Of a stretch of DNA of 64,000 bases, positions 32,045 to 40,901 are shown in pieces. The stretch spans positions 1 to 64,000 of the forward strand of contig NZ_JAPJDL010000005.1 in assembly GCF_026242055.1 (NCBI RefSeq), given 5' to 3'. Position 1 is the stretch's first letter; every line of letters begins with the position of its first letter. The DNA comes from Lentzea sp. NEAU-D7 (GTDB lineage: Bacteria; Actinomycetota; Actinomycetes; Mycobacteriales; Pseudonocardiaceae). A program made the position numbers and the translations under genes. The notes beneath the pieces are model-generated. The model was given only the letters and a program-made list of their open reading frames with translations, did not search any database and had not been told where the DNA came from.

Positions 32045-34759
32045 CTACGGTGTCCAAGGTGAGCTCACGGCCCAGCTCACGTCCTGGTTGTACGAGGCGG
32101 GATTGTCGTACACGTGTGCGCCGCCGTTCGAGGCGACCCAGACCTCCTCCTGGTAGTGCCGGATGCTGGTGCCGAGCTCGTTGACCGACTCCAGCCGCAC
32201 GCCGCCACTGCCCTGCTGCGCGCAGAAGGTGGCGTCGCGGCGGAACAGGTCGGTGTTGTCGTTGGTACCGAGCCGCACGCGGAAGTCGGCGTGCCGCAGG
32301 AACTGGTTCGGGAGGTTGCGGGACTCGAGCGAGTAGCAGGTCGGGTCGGCGAGCCCGCGCCGGACGACGAACGTCGCGTCCGCCTTGGTCAGGCCGTCGC
32401 TCGCACCGGTCACGACGTCCGTGCGCGCCAGCGAGTCCCGGTGCCGCAGGTAGCGGTCCGTGAAGCCCGGCGTGGTCACGCGGAACGAGCGGGCCTGGTC
32501 CAGCGGCAGGTCCGCACCGCTGCGCCACAACCCGGTCCCGACCGCCCACGTGGAGTCCGCGGCGAAGGAGTTGGCGGTGTCCCAGGGGTTCGGGCCACCC
32601 GAGCGCGCCAGGTAGACGCCCTCGTTGTAGTGCCGCACGAAGGAACCGCGCACGTTGTACGACTCCAGCGCGGTGCCGCCCGCACCCTCACGTGCGCAGA
32701 ACGTCGCGTCGGCCGCGATCGTGCCGTTGTTCACGTCCGTGCGGATGCGTCCGTTGCTGTGCCTGAGGAACTGGCCCGGGAAGTTCCGCGACTCGAACGA
32801 GAGGCAGGCCGCGTCGGCGAGTCCGGGACGCACGTGGAACGTGGCGTCCAGCCTGCCCAGGTCCGTGCTGATCACGTCGGTGCGGGCCAGGGAGCCCTGG
32901 TGGCGCAGGTAGCGGTTGGTGTAGCCGGTCGTGGTGACGCGCAAGGACACCACGTCGTCCGGGCTGACCGCGGTGCCGCGCGCGACCGCGAGCACCCTCT
33001 GGTTGACGTCGCGCACCCGCGACTCGGTCATCTTCAGCACGCGCCGGTCGTAGGTGTAGAAGCCGTTGACCTCGTTCTCCACGTCGTACGGCTCGGTGTA
33101 GACCATCGCGGACAGTCCCCGCGTGTGGATCAGCCGCTGGACCTGCTTGATGACCTCCTCGTAGCGCTTGGTCAGCGACTGCTCGTCCGGGTACAGGGCG
33201 CCGTAGGCGAATCCGGCGCCCGGCTGGTACTCGTGGCCGGTGACCCTGCGGCCCAGGCCGCCGAACTCGCCGAGCATCGCGACCCGGTTCGCGTCGGGCT
33301 GCCGGGTGTCGGCGGAGATCTGGTAGTGGTGGTCGTCGATCACGTCGCCGTTGCCGGGGTCGGGATCCGAGACGCAGCAGTTGGAGCCCGAGTTGTGGTT
33401 GATCAGCCGGGTGTTGTCGATCGAGCGGATCAGGTTCACGATCCGTCCGGCGTCGTACTCGCCCCAGCCCTCGTTGAACGGCACCCACTGCACGATCGAC
33501 GTGATGCCCTTGAGCTGGTCGATCATCCGGCGCAGCTCGGACTCGTAGTTCGCGTGCGAGTTCGGCGCCTCGTCGATCGAGTCGACCGACGGCATGTCCT
33601 GCCAGACCATCAGGCCGAGCCTGTCGGCGTGGTAGAACCAGCGCGCGGGTTCGACCTTGATGTGCTTGCGGACCATGTTGAACCCCAGCGCCTTCTGGCG
33701 TTCGAGTTCGAAGCGCAACGCCTCGTCGGTCGGCGCGGTGTAGATGCCGTCCGGCCAGTAGCCCTGGTCCAGGGTGCCGCTCTGGAAGACGAACTTCCCG
33801 TTCAGCAACGGCCGCATGACGCCGCCGACCATCGCCTTGCCGAGCGAGCGCATGCCGAAGTAGCCCGTCACGGCGTCCCCGCCGGACAGCGTCACGCGCA
33901 GGTCGTAGAGGAACGGGTCGTCGGGCGACCACAGCCGGGCGTTCGGCACCGGCACCCGCAGCGCGCTGCCGGTCGTGCCGGTCTGCCGGCCGACCACCTG
34001 CCCGCCGCTGAGCACCTCGGCCGTGACGGTCTGGCCCGCGGTGCCCTGCACGACCAGGTCGAGCGCGCCGGCCCCGACGTTCGGGGTGGTGTCGAGACGC
34101 GTGATGTGGGCCTGCCGCACCGGTTCCAGCCAGACCGTCTGCCAGATTCCGGACGCCGCGGTGTAGAAGATCCCGCTCGGGGTGCGGCGTTGCTTGCCGA
34201 TCGGGTAGCGGCTGCCGTCGACCGTCGAGGTGACGCCGACGACGATCTCGTTCGTCCCGGCCGTGAGCGCCGAGGTGATGTCGAACGAGAACGCGTCGAA
34301 GCCGCCGGTGTGCGTGCCCACCTGCCTGCCGTTGACCCAGACCCGCGTCTCCCAGGTCACCGCGCCGAAGTTGAGCTTGATCTGGCGTCCGTTCCACGTG
34401 GACGGAACGGTGAAGGTGCGGCGGTAGAACATGTTGTCCTCGTGCCGCTTGATCCCCGACAGAGCGGACTCGATCGGGTACGGCACGAGGACGCCTTCGG
34501 CCAGCGGGCGGCCGATGGGCGGACTGGTGAGGTTCGGTGCCCCGGCGAACTCCCAGACACCGTTGAGGTTCTGCCACTCGGTGCGCACCAGCTGCGGTCG
34601 CGGGTACTCGGGCAGGGCGTTCGCCGGCGACACCTGGGAGGTCCAGGGTGTCGAGAGCGGAGGGACTTTCGGCACCCACTCCACCGCGTGCGCCGGTGGC
34701 GCCAGGAAGGTCGCTGTGATCAGGATCGAGACCAACACGCCCAGGACGCGTCTGGTCAT
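32045..34759 (-). CDS. secreted GH2 glycosidase with two AbfB (CBM42-like) repeats
   Basis: 904 aa from ATG 34759; the signal peptide ends at PPAHA. GH2 layout: sugar-binding jelly roll (LNGVWEFAG... VWVNGRQVGTHTGGFD), Ig-like domain, then a TIM barrel with acid/base Glu430 (PFNEGWGEYD) and probable nucleophile Glu498 (LGEFGG). Residues about 597-900 hold two AbfB-type beta-trefoil repeats (YTNRYLRHQGSLARTD, FTDRYLRHRDSLARTD, each with FLRH and DATF blocks), which in known arabinofuranosidases bind arabinofuranose side chains. It is the last gene (8-bp gap) of the furanose-importer operon, so it probably releases the imported sugar. Activity (galactosidase or arabinosidase type) is not decided by sequence. 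Confidence 0.85.
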   Translation of the reverse strand: MTRRVLGVLVSILITATFLAPPAHAVEWVPKVPPLSTPWTSQVSPANALPEYPRPQLVRTEWQNLNGVWEFAGAPNLTSPPIGRPLAEGVLVPYPIESALSGIKRHEDNMFYRRTFTVPSTWNGRQIKLNFGAVTWETRVWVNGRQVGTHTGGFDAFSFDITSALTAGTNEIVVGVTSTVDGSRYPIGKQRRTPSGIFYTAASGIWQTVWLEPVRQAHITRLDTTPNVGAGALDLVVQGTAGQTVTAEVLSGGQVVGRQTGTTGSALRVPVPNARLWSPDDPFLYDLRVTLSGGDAVTGYFGMRSLGKAMVGGVMRPLLNGKFVFQSGTLDQGYWPDGIYTAPTDEALRFELERQKALGFNMVRKHIKVEPARWFYHADRLGLMVWQDMPSVDSIDEAPNSHANYESELRRMIDQLKGITSIVQWVPFNEGWGEYDAGRIVNLIRSIDNTRLINHNSGSNCCVSDPDPGNGDVIDDHHYQISADTRQPDANRVAMLGEFGGLGRRVTGHEYQPGAGFAYGALYPDEQSLTKRYEEVIKQVQRLIHTRGLSAMVYTEPYDVENEVNGFYTYDRRVLKMTESRVRDVNQRVLAVARGTAVSPDDVVSLRVTTTGYTNRYLRHQGSLARTDVISTDLGRLDATFHVRPGLADAACLSFESRNFPGQFLRHSNGRIRTDVNNGTIAADATFCAREGAGGTALESYNVRGSFVRHYNEGVYLARSGGPNPWDTANSFAADSTWAVGTGLWRSGADLPLDQARSFRVTTPGFTDRYLRHRDSLARTDVVTGASDGLTKADATFVVRRGLADPTCYSLESRNLPNQFLRHADFRVRLGTNDNTDLFRRDATFCAQQGSGGVRLESVNELGTSIRHYQEEVWVASNGGAHVYDNPASYNQDVSWAVSSPWTP

Positions 34760-34766
34760 GGCTCTC

Positions 34767-35738
34767 CTATCTTCGCAGTATTCGTTGCAGGACGACGACG
34801 ATGAGCAGGAAGACGCCGCTGACCACCGACTGGTAGTTGCTGTCGAGCGTGCCGATCTGGTTGATGACGTTCTGGATGACCTTGATCAGGCCGACGCCGA
34901 TCACGGTGCCGAGGATCGTGCCCATGCCACCGGTCAGCAGGGTTCCGCCGATGACGACGACCGCGATGGCGTCCAGTTCGAGGCCCACGCCGATGACCGT
35001 GACGCCCGACTGCAGGTAGGCGGCGGTCAGGGCGCCCGCGAGACCCGCCAGCGTGCCGCTCATCGTGTAGACGAGGACCTTCGTCTTCGCGACCGGCACA
35101 CCCAGCAGGACCGCCGACTGTTCGGCGCCGCCCGTGGCGAACACGTTCTGGCCGAAGCCGGTGCGGTTCAGGACCACGCCGCCCAGGACCGCGAGCACGG
35201 CCGCGATGAAGATCGGGTAGCCGAAGCCGAAGACCGTGCCGCGGCCCAGTTCGACGAACGCGCTGTCCGCCGGGATCTGGTAGGTGTTGGCGCCCTCGTC
35301 GGTGATCGCCAGCAGAAGACCTCGGGCGAACAGCAGCGACGCCAGCGTGACGATGAACGGTGCCATGTTCGTGCGGGCGATCAGCAGGCCGTTGATCAGG
35401 CCGATCACCCCGCACACCACGAGCGGCAGTGCCAGCGCCACCAGGAACCCGTATTGCGAGCCCCAGGCCGCGAGCACGCCGCCGAGGGCGTAGAGCGAGC
35501 CGACGGACAGGTCGATGCCGCCTGTGATGATCACGAACGTCATGCCGATCGCGATCACGGCGAGGAACGAGCCCTGCAGGGCGAGGTCGCGCAGGTTGTC
35601 CGGGCTGCCGAAGCGCGGGAAGACCAGCCAGGACACCGCGACCACCAGCACGAGCGCGACGGCCGCGCCCTGGCGTTGCAGGACCTTGGTCCTCGCGGCC
35701 GCCCTCGGCACGGCGGGAGGGGTCGTGGTGGTGGTCAT
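34767..35738 (-). CDS. yjfF: sugar ABC transporter permease (YjfF-like)
   Basis: 323 aa from ATG 35738, overlapping the upstream permease stop by 4 bp. A RbsC/BPD_transp_2-type permease with about ten helices and conserved blocks MTFVIITGGIDLSVGSLYALGG, GLINGLLIARTNMAPFIVTLASLLFARG and AIAVVVIGGTLLTGGMGTILGTVIGVGLI. The permease of this position in the E. coli galactofuranose importer is YjfF; the ribose-type family is broad, so the symbol reflects gene order plus similarity. Confidence 0.85.
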   Translation of the reverse strand: MTTTTTPPAVPRAAARTKVLQRQGAAVALVLVVAVSWLVFPRFGSPDNLRDLALQGSFLAVIAIGMTFVIITGGIDLSVGSLYALGGVLAAWGSQYGFLVALALPLVVCGVIGLINGLLIARTNMAPFIVTLASLLFARGLLLAITDEGANTYQIPADSAFVELGRGTVFGFGYPIFIAAVLAVLGGVVLNRTGFGQNVFATGGAEQSAVLLGVPVAKTKVLVYTMSGTLAGLAGALTAAYLQSGVTVIGVGLELDAIAVVVIGGTLLTGGMGTILGTVIGVGLIKVIQNVINQIGTLDSNYQSVVSGVFLLIVVVLQRILRR

Positions 35739-36706
35739 TTGCGCTCCCGTGCCACGTACACGGCCGCGATGATGATCGCGGCCTGGATCATCTGCGCGAT
35801 CGAGTCCGGCAGGTTGTGCTTGATCAGCGTGGCCCGGACGAGCTGCATGAGGATCACGCCGAACACCGTGCCGAGCACGCGGACCTTGCCGCCGGTGAGC
35901 GGGGTGCCGCCGACGACCACCGCCGTGATCGCGGACAGTTCCATGAGCAGGCCCATGTCCGCCGGGTCGCTGGCGGCGAGCCGGGACGTGGCCAGCACGC
36001 CGGCGATCGCCGCGAGCACCCCGGTGATGGCGTAGACGCCGATCAGCACCCGGTCGACCGGCAGTCCCGCGAGCGTGGCCGCCTTGCGGTTGCCGCCGAT
36101 CGCGACGAGCTGGCGCCCGAACGTCGTGCGGTTCGTGACGCCCGCGACGACGAGCGCCAGCACACCCGCGACCAGCACGCTGATCGGGATGCCGAGCACG
36201 TCGCCGGTGCCGAGCTCCAGGAAGGTCTCGTCGTGCAGCTGGACGAGTTGCCCGTCCGCGATGACCAGCGCGAGGCCGCGTCCGCCCACCAGCAGCGCGA
36301 GCGTGGCGACGATCGGCTGGATGCCGACCTTGGCGACGAGGAAACCGTTGAACGCCCCCGCCAGCACGCCGACGGCGAGCGCCATCGTGATGGCCATGAG
36401 CGGACCGGCGCCGAGGTAGAGCGGGATGATCGCGGCGGCCAGCGCCATCACCGCGCCGACGCTCAGGTCGACGCCCTCGGTGCCGATCACCAGTGCCATG
36501 CCGAGCGCGACGATCAGCACGGGCGCGGCCTGCACGAGCTGGGTCGTGAAGTTGCCCAGCGTCAGGAAGTTGGCCGTGAACAGGGCGTTGAACAGCAGCA
36601 GAACACCGACGGCGACGTAGACACCGTTGTCCTGCAACCAGCGCGTCCGCGCGGCCGCGGTGCTAGCGGCTGTCCTGGTGGCTGCCCGCGTGGTCGCCTG
36701 AGTCAT
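35735..36706 (-). CDS. ytfT: sugar ABC transporter permease (YtfT-like)
   Basis: 323 aa from ATG 36706; its 5' end overlaps the ATPase gene by 44 bp. Same permease family as its neighbour: IVALGMALVIGTEGVDLSVGAVMALA, FNGFLVAKVGIQPIVATLALLVGGRGLALVI, ITAVVVGGTPLTGGKVRVLGTVFGVILM. The N-terminus is Ala/Thr/Arg-rich. Two different permeases forming a heterodimer is characteristic of the YtfQRT-YjfF galactofuranose system rather than of single-permease ribose systems. Confidence 0.85.
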   Translation of the reverse strand: MTQATTRAATRTAASTAAARTRWLQDNGVYVAVGVLLLFNALFTANFLTLGNFTTQLVQAAPVLIVALGMALVIGTEGVDLSVGAVMALAAAIIPLYLGAGPLMAITMALAVGVLAGAFNGFLVAKVGIQPIVATLALLVGGRGLALVIADGQLVQLHDETFLELGTGDVLGIPISVLVAGVLALVVAGVTNRTTFGRQLVAIGGNRKAATLAGLPVDRVLIGVYAITGVLAAIAGVLATSRLAASDPADMGLLMELSAITAVVVGGTPLTGGKVRVLGTVFGVILMQLVRATLIKHNLPDSIAQMIQAAIIIAAVYVARERK

Positions 36707-38177
36707 CCGTCACCTCCGCCGCGATGGCCGCGAGCACGTGCTCACGGGTGAGCCGGTCGCCTTCGAGCTCGCCCGCGACCGCGCCGTCGCGCAGCACGAC
36801 GAGCCGGTCCGCGCCGTCGAGCAGTTCGTCCAGTTCGGAGCTGATCAGCAGCACCGCCAGGCCTTCCCGCGCGAGTTCGTCGATCAGCTCCTGCACCTCG
36901 GCCTTGGCGCCGACGTCGATGCCGCGCGTCGGTTCGTCGAGGAGCAGGATCTTGGGTTCCGTGCACAGCCACCTGGCCAGCAACACCTTCTGCTGGTTGC
37001 CGCCGGAGAGCTCCGCGACCTTCTGCTCGGGGCTGGACACCTTGATGCGCAGGCGTTCGATGAACGTGTCCACGATCCGGTCCTGCCGGGACCTGCTGGT
37101 CACGCCGAACCTGCCGAGCCGCGGCAGCGCGGCCAGCACGATGTTCTCGCGCACGGACAGGTTCGGGATGATGCCCTCGGTCTTGCGGTCCTCGGCGAGC
37201 ATGCTGATGCCCGCCTTCATCGACGCCTTCACGGTGTGCGGCACCGCCTTGCCGGCGACGAGCACCGTGCCGCTGTCGAGCGGGAGCGCGCCGATGATCG
37301 CCTTCGCGGTCTCGGTGCGGCCCGATCCGAGCAGACCGGCGAGGCCGACGACCTCACCGGGCCGGACCGACACGCTGACGCCGCCGACGCGCGGCCTGCT
37401 CACGAGGTCGACCGCCTCCAGCACCGGCCGCGTGTCGGCCTGGTGGCCCTCGCCGAACGCCGTGGTGCCGTGCTTCTCGATCTCCTTGACCGACCTGCCG
37501 AGCATCAGCGAGACCAGTTCGATGCGCGGGAGGTCCCCGAGGGGACCGCTGTGGACGTTCACCCCGTCCCGCAGGACCGTGACGGTGTCGCAGATCCGGT
37601 ACAGCTCGTCCATGCGGTGGCTGACGTAGATGATCGCGATGCCCGCCTCGTGCAGTTTCCGCACGACGCCGAGCAACGTCTCGACCTCGCGCGGTTCCAG
37701 CGACGACGTGGGCTCGTCCATGATCACGACGTCCGCGTCCGCCGCGACCGCCCTGGCGAGCGCGACCATTTGCTGCTCGCCGACCGCGAGCGTCCCGAGT
37801 GGACTGCTCACGTCGGCCGTGATGCCGTAGCCCCGCAGCAGTTCCGCCGCCTCGGCGTCGCGGCGGGCGCGGTCGATCAGGCCGAACCGGGTGCGCGGCT
37901 CGCGGCCGAGGAACAGGTTGGCGGACACGCTCATCAGCGGAACGAGGTTCACCTCCTGGTAGATCGTGGAGATGTGCCCGTTGCGGGTGACGGAACCGGC
38001 GTCCGGCGTGTGGATGCCGGTCAGCACCTTGATCAGCGTCGACTTGCCGGCGCCGTTCTCCCCCACCAACGCGTGGATCTCGCCCCGCTGGAGCGTGAAG
38101 TCCACGTCGCCGAGTGCCCGGACGCCGGCGAACGTCTTCGTCACGCCGGCGACCTCGATCACCGGATCAGTAGGCAT
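36663..38177 (-). CDS. ytfR: sugar ABC transporter ATPase, tandem nucleotide-binding domains (YtfR-like)
   Basis: 504 aa from ATG 38177. Two ABC domains: the first with Walker A GENGAGKSTL, degenerate signature LAVGEQQMV and Walker B DVVIMDEPTS; the second with an altered Walker A (GLLGSGRTETAK), proper signature LSGGNQQKV and KILLLDEPTRGID. This double-domain layout is standard for RbsA/XylG/YtfR sugar importers. The start overlaps the end of the binding-protein gene by 11 bp, so expression is coupled. Confidence 0.9.
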   Translation of the reverse strand: MPTDPVIEVAGVTKTFAGVRALGDVDFTLQRGEIHALVGENGAGKSTLIKVLTGIHTPDAGSVTRNGHISTIYQEVNLVPLMSVSANLFLGREPRTRFGLIDRARRDAEAAELLRGYGITADVSSPLGTLAVGEQQMVALARAVAADADVVIMDEPTSSLEPREVETLLGVVRKLHEAGIAIIYVSHRMDELYRICDTVTVLRDGVNVHSGPLGDLPRIELVSLMLGRSVKEIEKHGTTAFGEGHQADTRPVLEAVDLVSRPRVGGVSVSVRPGEVVGLAGLLGSGRTETAKAIIGALPLDSGTVLVAGKAVPHTVKASMKAGISMLAEDRKTEGIIPNLSVRENIVLAALPRLGRFGVTSRSRQDRIVDTFIERLRIKVSSPEQKVAELSGGNQQKVLLARWLCTEPKILLLDEPTRGIDVGAKAEVQELIDELAREGLAVLLISSELDELLDGADRLVVLRDGAVAGELEGDRLTREHVLAAIAAEVTDDSGDHAGSHQDSR

Positions 38178-39207
38178 TGCCGAGCTTCTGCGCCGCGTTC
38201 GCCGAGTCGTACTCGTCGTCGGAGATCACGATGTTCTGCGGGATCTCCTCGCCCTTGCCGAACTTCTCCAGCGTGTCGAACGCGAGCGGGCCGAAGCGCG
38301 GGTTGGACTCGACCACGGCGGTGTAGCTGCCGTCCGCGATGAGCTGCACGGCGTTGCGCGTGCCGTCGACGGAGACGATCTTGACGTCCTTGCCCGGCTG
38401 CTTGCCGGCGGCCTTGAGAGCGGTGACGGCGCCGATGCCCATCTCGTCGTTCTCGGCGTAGACCGCGGTGATGTCCGGGTTGCTCTGGATCAGCTGCTCC
38501 ATCACGGCCTGACCCTTGGACCTGTCGAACTCGCCGGTCTGCTCGGCGACGACGGTGAGGCCCGGGGTGCCGGCGATGCCGTCCTTGAAGCCCTTCGTGC
38601 GGTCGACCGTGACGTTGTTGCCCGAGGCGCCGAGCAGGATCGCGACCTTGCCGGTGCCGCCGGTCGCCTTGATCATCTGCTGGGCGGCGCGCTTGCCCTG
38701 TTCGACGAAGTCCGAACCGATGAACGTGAGGTAGTCGGTGCAGGGCTTCGACGTCACCTTGCGGTCGATCGTGATGACCGGGACCTGCTTGGCCTTCGCC
38801 GCGTCGAACGCGGGCTGCAGGCCGTCGGAGTTGAGCGGCGCCACGATCAGCAGCTTCGCCCCGCGGTCGATCAGCGACTTGATGTCGCTGATCTGCTTGT
38901 TCAGGTCGCTCTGCGCGTTGGTGTAGAGCAGCTCGGCCCCCCGCTTCGCGGCCTCGTCCCTGATCGACTGGGTCTCCGCGGTGCGGAACGGGTTGGCCTC
39001 CTTCTCCGACTGGGAGAAGCCCACCACCGCGCCCTTGACGTCGACCTGCGGGTATCCGGTCGTGGACCGCGCGCAGCCGGGGCCCGCGCTCTGGTTCTGC
39101 GCGGCACTCGCGGCGGGCCCGCCGGTCGTGGGGCCCTGTTGGCCCTCTCTGGCGGTACAACCCGTCACGAGCAAGGCGGCGGCTGCGATGAGCAGGATGC
39201 GAGACAT
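38167..39207 (-). CDS. ytfQ: sugar-binding lipoprotein of a YtfQ-like ABC importer
   Basis: 346 aa from ATG 39207. Lipobox LLVTGC (Cys17), then a ribose-binding-type periplasmic fold: VDVKGAVVGFSQSEKEANPFRTAETQSIRDEA, IKSLIDRGAKLLIVAPLNSDGLQPAFDAAKAKQVPVITIDRKV, and ITAVYAENDEMGIGAVTALKAAGKQPGKDVKIVSVDG. 'GFSQSEKEANPFRTAE' and 'DRKVTSKPCTDYLTFIGSDFVEQGKRAA' look like the galactofuranose-binding YtfQ, from memory. First gene of a five-gene operon, divergent from lacI. Confidence 0.88.
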   Translation of the reverse strand: MSRILLIAAAALLVTGCTAREGQQGPTTGGPAASAAQNQSAGPGCARSTTGYPQVDVKGAVVGFSQSEKEANPFRTAETQSIRDEAAKRGAELLYTNAQSDLNKQISDIKSLIDRGAKLLIVAPLNSDGLQPAFDAAKAKQVPVITIDRKVTSKPCTDYLTFIGSDFVEQGKRAAQQMIKATGGTGKVAILLGASGNNVTVDRTKGFKDGIAGTPGLTVVAEQTGEFDRSKGQAVMEQLIQSNPDITAVYAENDEMGIGAVTALKAAGKQPGKDVKIVSVDGTRNAVQLIADGSYTAVVESNPRFGPLAFDTLEKFGKGEEIPQNIVISDDEYDSANAAQKLGNAY

Positions 39208-39269
39208 CTTTGGCTCCTACACCGGGACTGTGCGTGGACGCGCTCTCAGGCGCTAGATTTGCATCGTTG

Positions 39270-39283
39270 TTCCAACGTTGTAA
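39270..39283. promoter_or_regulatory. LacI-type operator between ytfQ and lacI genes
   Basis: TTCCAACGTTGTAA is a 14-bp palindrome with one mismatched pair and a central CpG (CAACGTTG core), the classic LacI-family operator form. It lies 63 bp before the ytfQ ATG and 50 bp before lacI. An overlapping CGTTG-TTC-CAACG repeat (39265-39277) extends it. Assignment to the adjacent LacI is by position. Confidence 0.65.
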
Positions 39284-39294
39284 AGACTGAGAAC

Positions 39295-39318
39295 TTCCCG
39301 GTACTTTTCCCGGTACTT
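39295..39318. repeat. exact tandem 12-bp duplication upstream of lacI
   Basis: TTCCCGGTACTT occurs twice back to back (39295-39306, 39307-39318), ending 5 bp before the lacI ribosome site. It could be a recent slippage duplication or paired half-sites for a regulator; nothing similar is seen elsewhere in the window. Confidence 0.7.
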
Positions 39319-39333
39319 CTTCTGGAGGCTGTG

Positions 39334-40320
39334 TTGGCCACGCTCAAGGACGTCGCCCGGCTGGCGGGCGTCTCGGTGAAGACCGTGTCGAACGTGGTCA
39401 ACGGCTACTCGTTCGTGAAACCGGACAACCGCCGCCGCGTCGAGGAGGCGCTGGAGGCGACCGGCTACCGCCCGAACCTCGGCGCCCGCAACCTGCGCCG
39501 CGGCCGCACCGGTTTCATCGCCCTGGTCCTGCCCGAGCTCTCGATCCCGTACTTCGCCGAGCTCGCCGGCCTCGTCATCGCCGCCGCCCAGGACCACGAG
39601 TGGAACGTGCTCATCGAGCAGACGTTCGGCACCCTGGCCGGCGAAAGGTCCGCGCTGGCCTCCCTGGGCCCGCACCTGGTCGACGCCGCGATCCTCAGCC
39701 CGGAAGCCCTGCAGGTCGACGACTTCCAGCTGCCCGTCCCCGCCGTCCTGCTCGGCGAGCACGCCGTCGACGTCCCGATCTCCCGCGTGGGCATCGACAA
39801 CGTGGCCGCGGCCCAGGCCGCCGTCCGCCACCTGGTCTCGCTGGGCCACCAGCGCATCGCCGCGATCGGCGCCCACCCCCACCGCGGCACCGCCGCGCTG
39901 CGCCTGGAGGGCTACCGCCGCGCCCTGGCCGAAGCCTCGCTACCGCTGGTGGACGAACTCGTCGTACCCGCGCTGAACTACCACCGCGCGGACGGCGCCG
40001 CCGCGATGAGGTCGTTGCTGGACCTGCGCACCCCGCCGGACGCCGTGTTCTGCTTCAACGACCTCCTGGCCATCGGCGCCATGCGGGCGGCGGGCGAACG
40101 TTTCGTGCGCGTCCCCCAGGACCTCGCCGTCGTCGGCTTCGACAACAACGAGGAAAGCGTCTACAGCTCGCCGTCCCTCACGTCCGTCGCCCCCGACAAG
40201 GCGGCCATCGCCCAGGCCGCCGTCGACCTGCTGCACCGCCGCGTCGAGTCCGGCGACGCCCTCGAGAACGTCGAGACGCCGTTCTCCTTGCAGGTGAGGG
40301 AAAGCACCGTGGCGCGATGA
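39334..40320 (+). CDS. LacI-family transcriptional repressor
   Basis: 328 aa. TTG 39334 is preferred over GTG 39331 because GGAGG then sits at the proper distance and the protein starts M-ATLKDVARLAGVS, the usual LacI opening. N-terminal HTH and hinge (VSVKTVSNVVNGYSFVKPDNRRRVEEALEATGYRPN), then a periplasmic-binding-like effector domain ending VVGFDNNEESVYSSPSLTSVAP. It is divergent from the importer/GH2 operon and probably represses it until a furanose binds. Confidence 0.9.
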   Translation: MATLKDVARLAGVSVKTVSNVVNGYSFVKPDNRRRVEEALEATGYRPNLGARNLRRGRTGFIALVLPELSIPYFAELAGLVIAAAQDHEWNVLIEQTFGTLAGERSALASLGPHLVDAAILSPEALQVDDFQLPVPAVLLGEHAVDVPISRVGIDNVAAAQAAVRHLVSLGHQRIAAIGAHPHRGTAALRLEGYRRALAEASLPLVDELVVPALNYHRADGAAAMRSLLDLRTPPDAVFCFNDLLAIGAMRAAGERFVRVPQDLAVVGFDNNEESVYSSPSLTSVAPDKAAIAQAAVDLLHRRVESGDALENVETPFSLQVRESTVAR

Positions 40321-40415
40321 CGGTGACGTCCGGCCACGAGCACCTCGTTTTCACGGCCTACGAGTTCCCGTGGGCCGTGGAGATCGCGGACTACGGGCGC
40401 GCGAAAGCGTCGTAG
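40317..40415 (+). other. short ORF overlapping lacI stop (32 codons), doubtful
   Basis: ATG 40317 overlaps the lacI stop (ATGA) and reads 32 codons (MTVTSGHEHLVFTAYEFPW onward) with no similarity I recognise. It also overlaps the 3' end of the convergent macrodomain gene by 25 bp. It may be a remnant of a gene once cotranscribed with lacI, or nothing. Confidence 0.2.
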
Positions 40416-40888
40416 GTGCGCTGGTCGAACAGGACGAACCTGACCAGCTCGACCGGGGCGTCCTCGACGGCGGCGCGGGCGATCCGGGCCGCGTCCTCGA
40501 CCGGCCAGCGGTAGATGCCGGTGGAGATCGCCGGGAACGCGATGGTGCGTGCCTGGAGTCCGGCCGCCACGCGCAGGGCGTTGTGGTGGCAGTCGGCCAG
40601 GAGCTGCGAGCGGTCCTCGGTGGCCGACCAGACCGGGCCGACGGTGTGCACGACCCACCGCGCACGCAGCCGGCCCGCCGTCGTGGCCACGGCCTGGCCC
40701 GTCTTGAGTCCGCCGCCGTAGTGGCCGGCACGCAGCGCGCGGCAGGCGGCGAGGATCTCGGGGCCGCCCTTGCGGTGGATCGCGCCGTCCACTCCTCCCC
40801 CGCCCAGGAGGGAGGAGTTGGCGGCGTTGACGATCACGTCGACTTCCTGTTCCGTGATGTCGCCGAGGACGTACTCGATGGTGGCCAC
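40391..40888 (-). CDS. macrodomain protein (O-acetyl-ADP-ribose deacetylase, YmdB/MacroD-like)
   Basis: 165 aa from GTG 40888; the frame upstream to 41020 is unsupported. ATIEYVLGDITEQEVDVIVNAANSSLLGGGGVDGAIHRKGG and the second loop IAFPAISTGIYRWP are the ADP-ribose-binding signature of the MacroD subclass, including the catalytic Asn and Asp. It should hydrolyse O-acetyl-ADP-ribose or mono-ADP-ribosyl esters in the cytoplasm. No ART, SirTM or NADAR partner is adjacent. Confidence 0.92.
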   Translation of the reverse strand: MATIEYVLGDITEQEVDVIVNAANSSLLGGGGVDGAIHRKGGPEILAACRALRAGHYGGGLKTGQAVATTAGRLRARWVVHTVGPVWSATEDRSQLLADCHHNALRVAAGLQARTIAFPAISTGIYRWPVEDAARIARAAVEDAPVELVRFVLFDQRTYDAFARP

Positions 40889-40901
40889 GTTCCCGATTGG
40901 A

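Noticed and set aside
40317-40415. 32-codon ORF overlapping the lacI stop as a real small gene
   Set aside because: No similarity, no own ribosome site, and its end overlaps a well-supported gene on the other strand; kept only as a doubtful entry.
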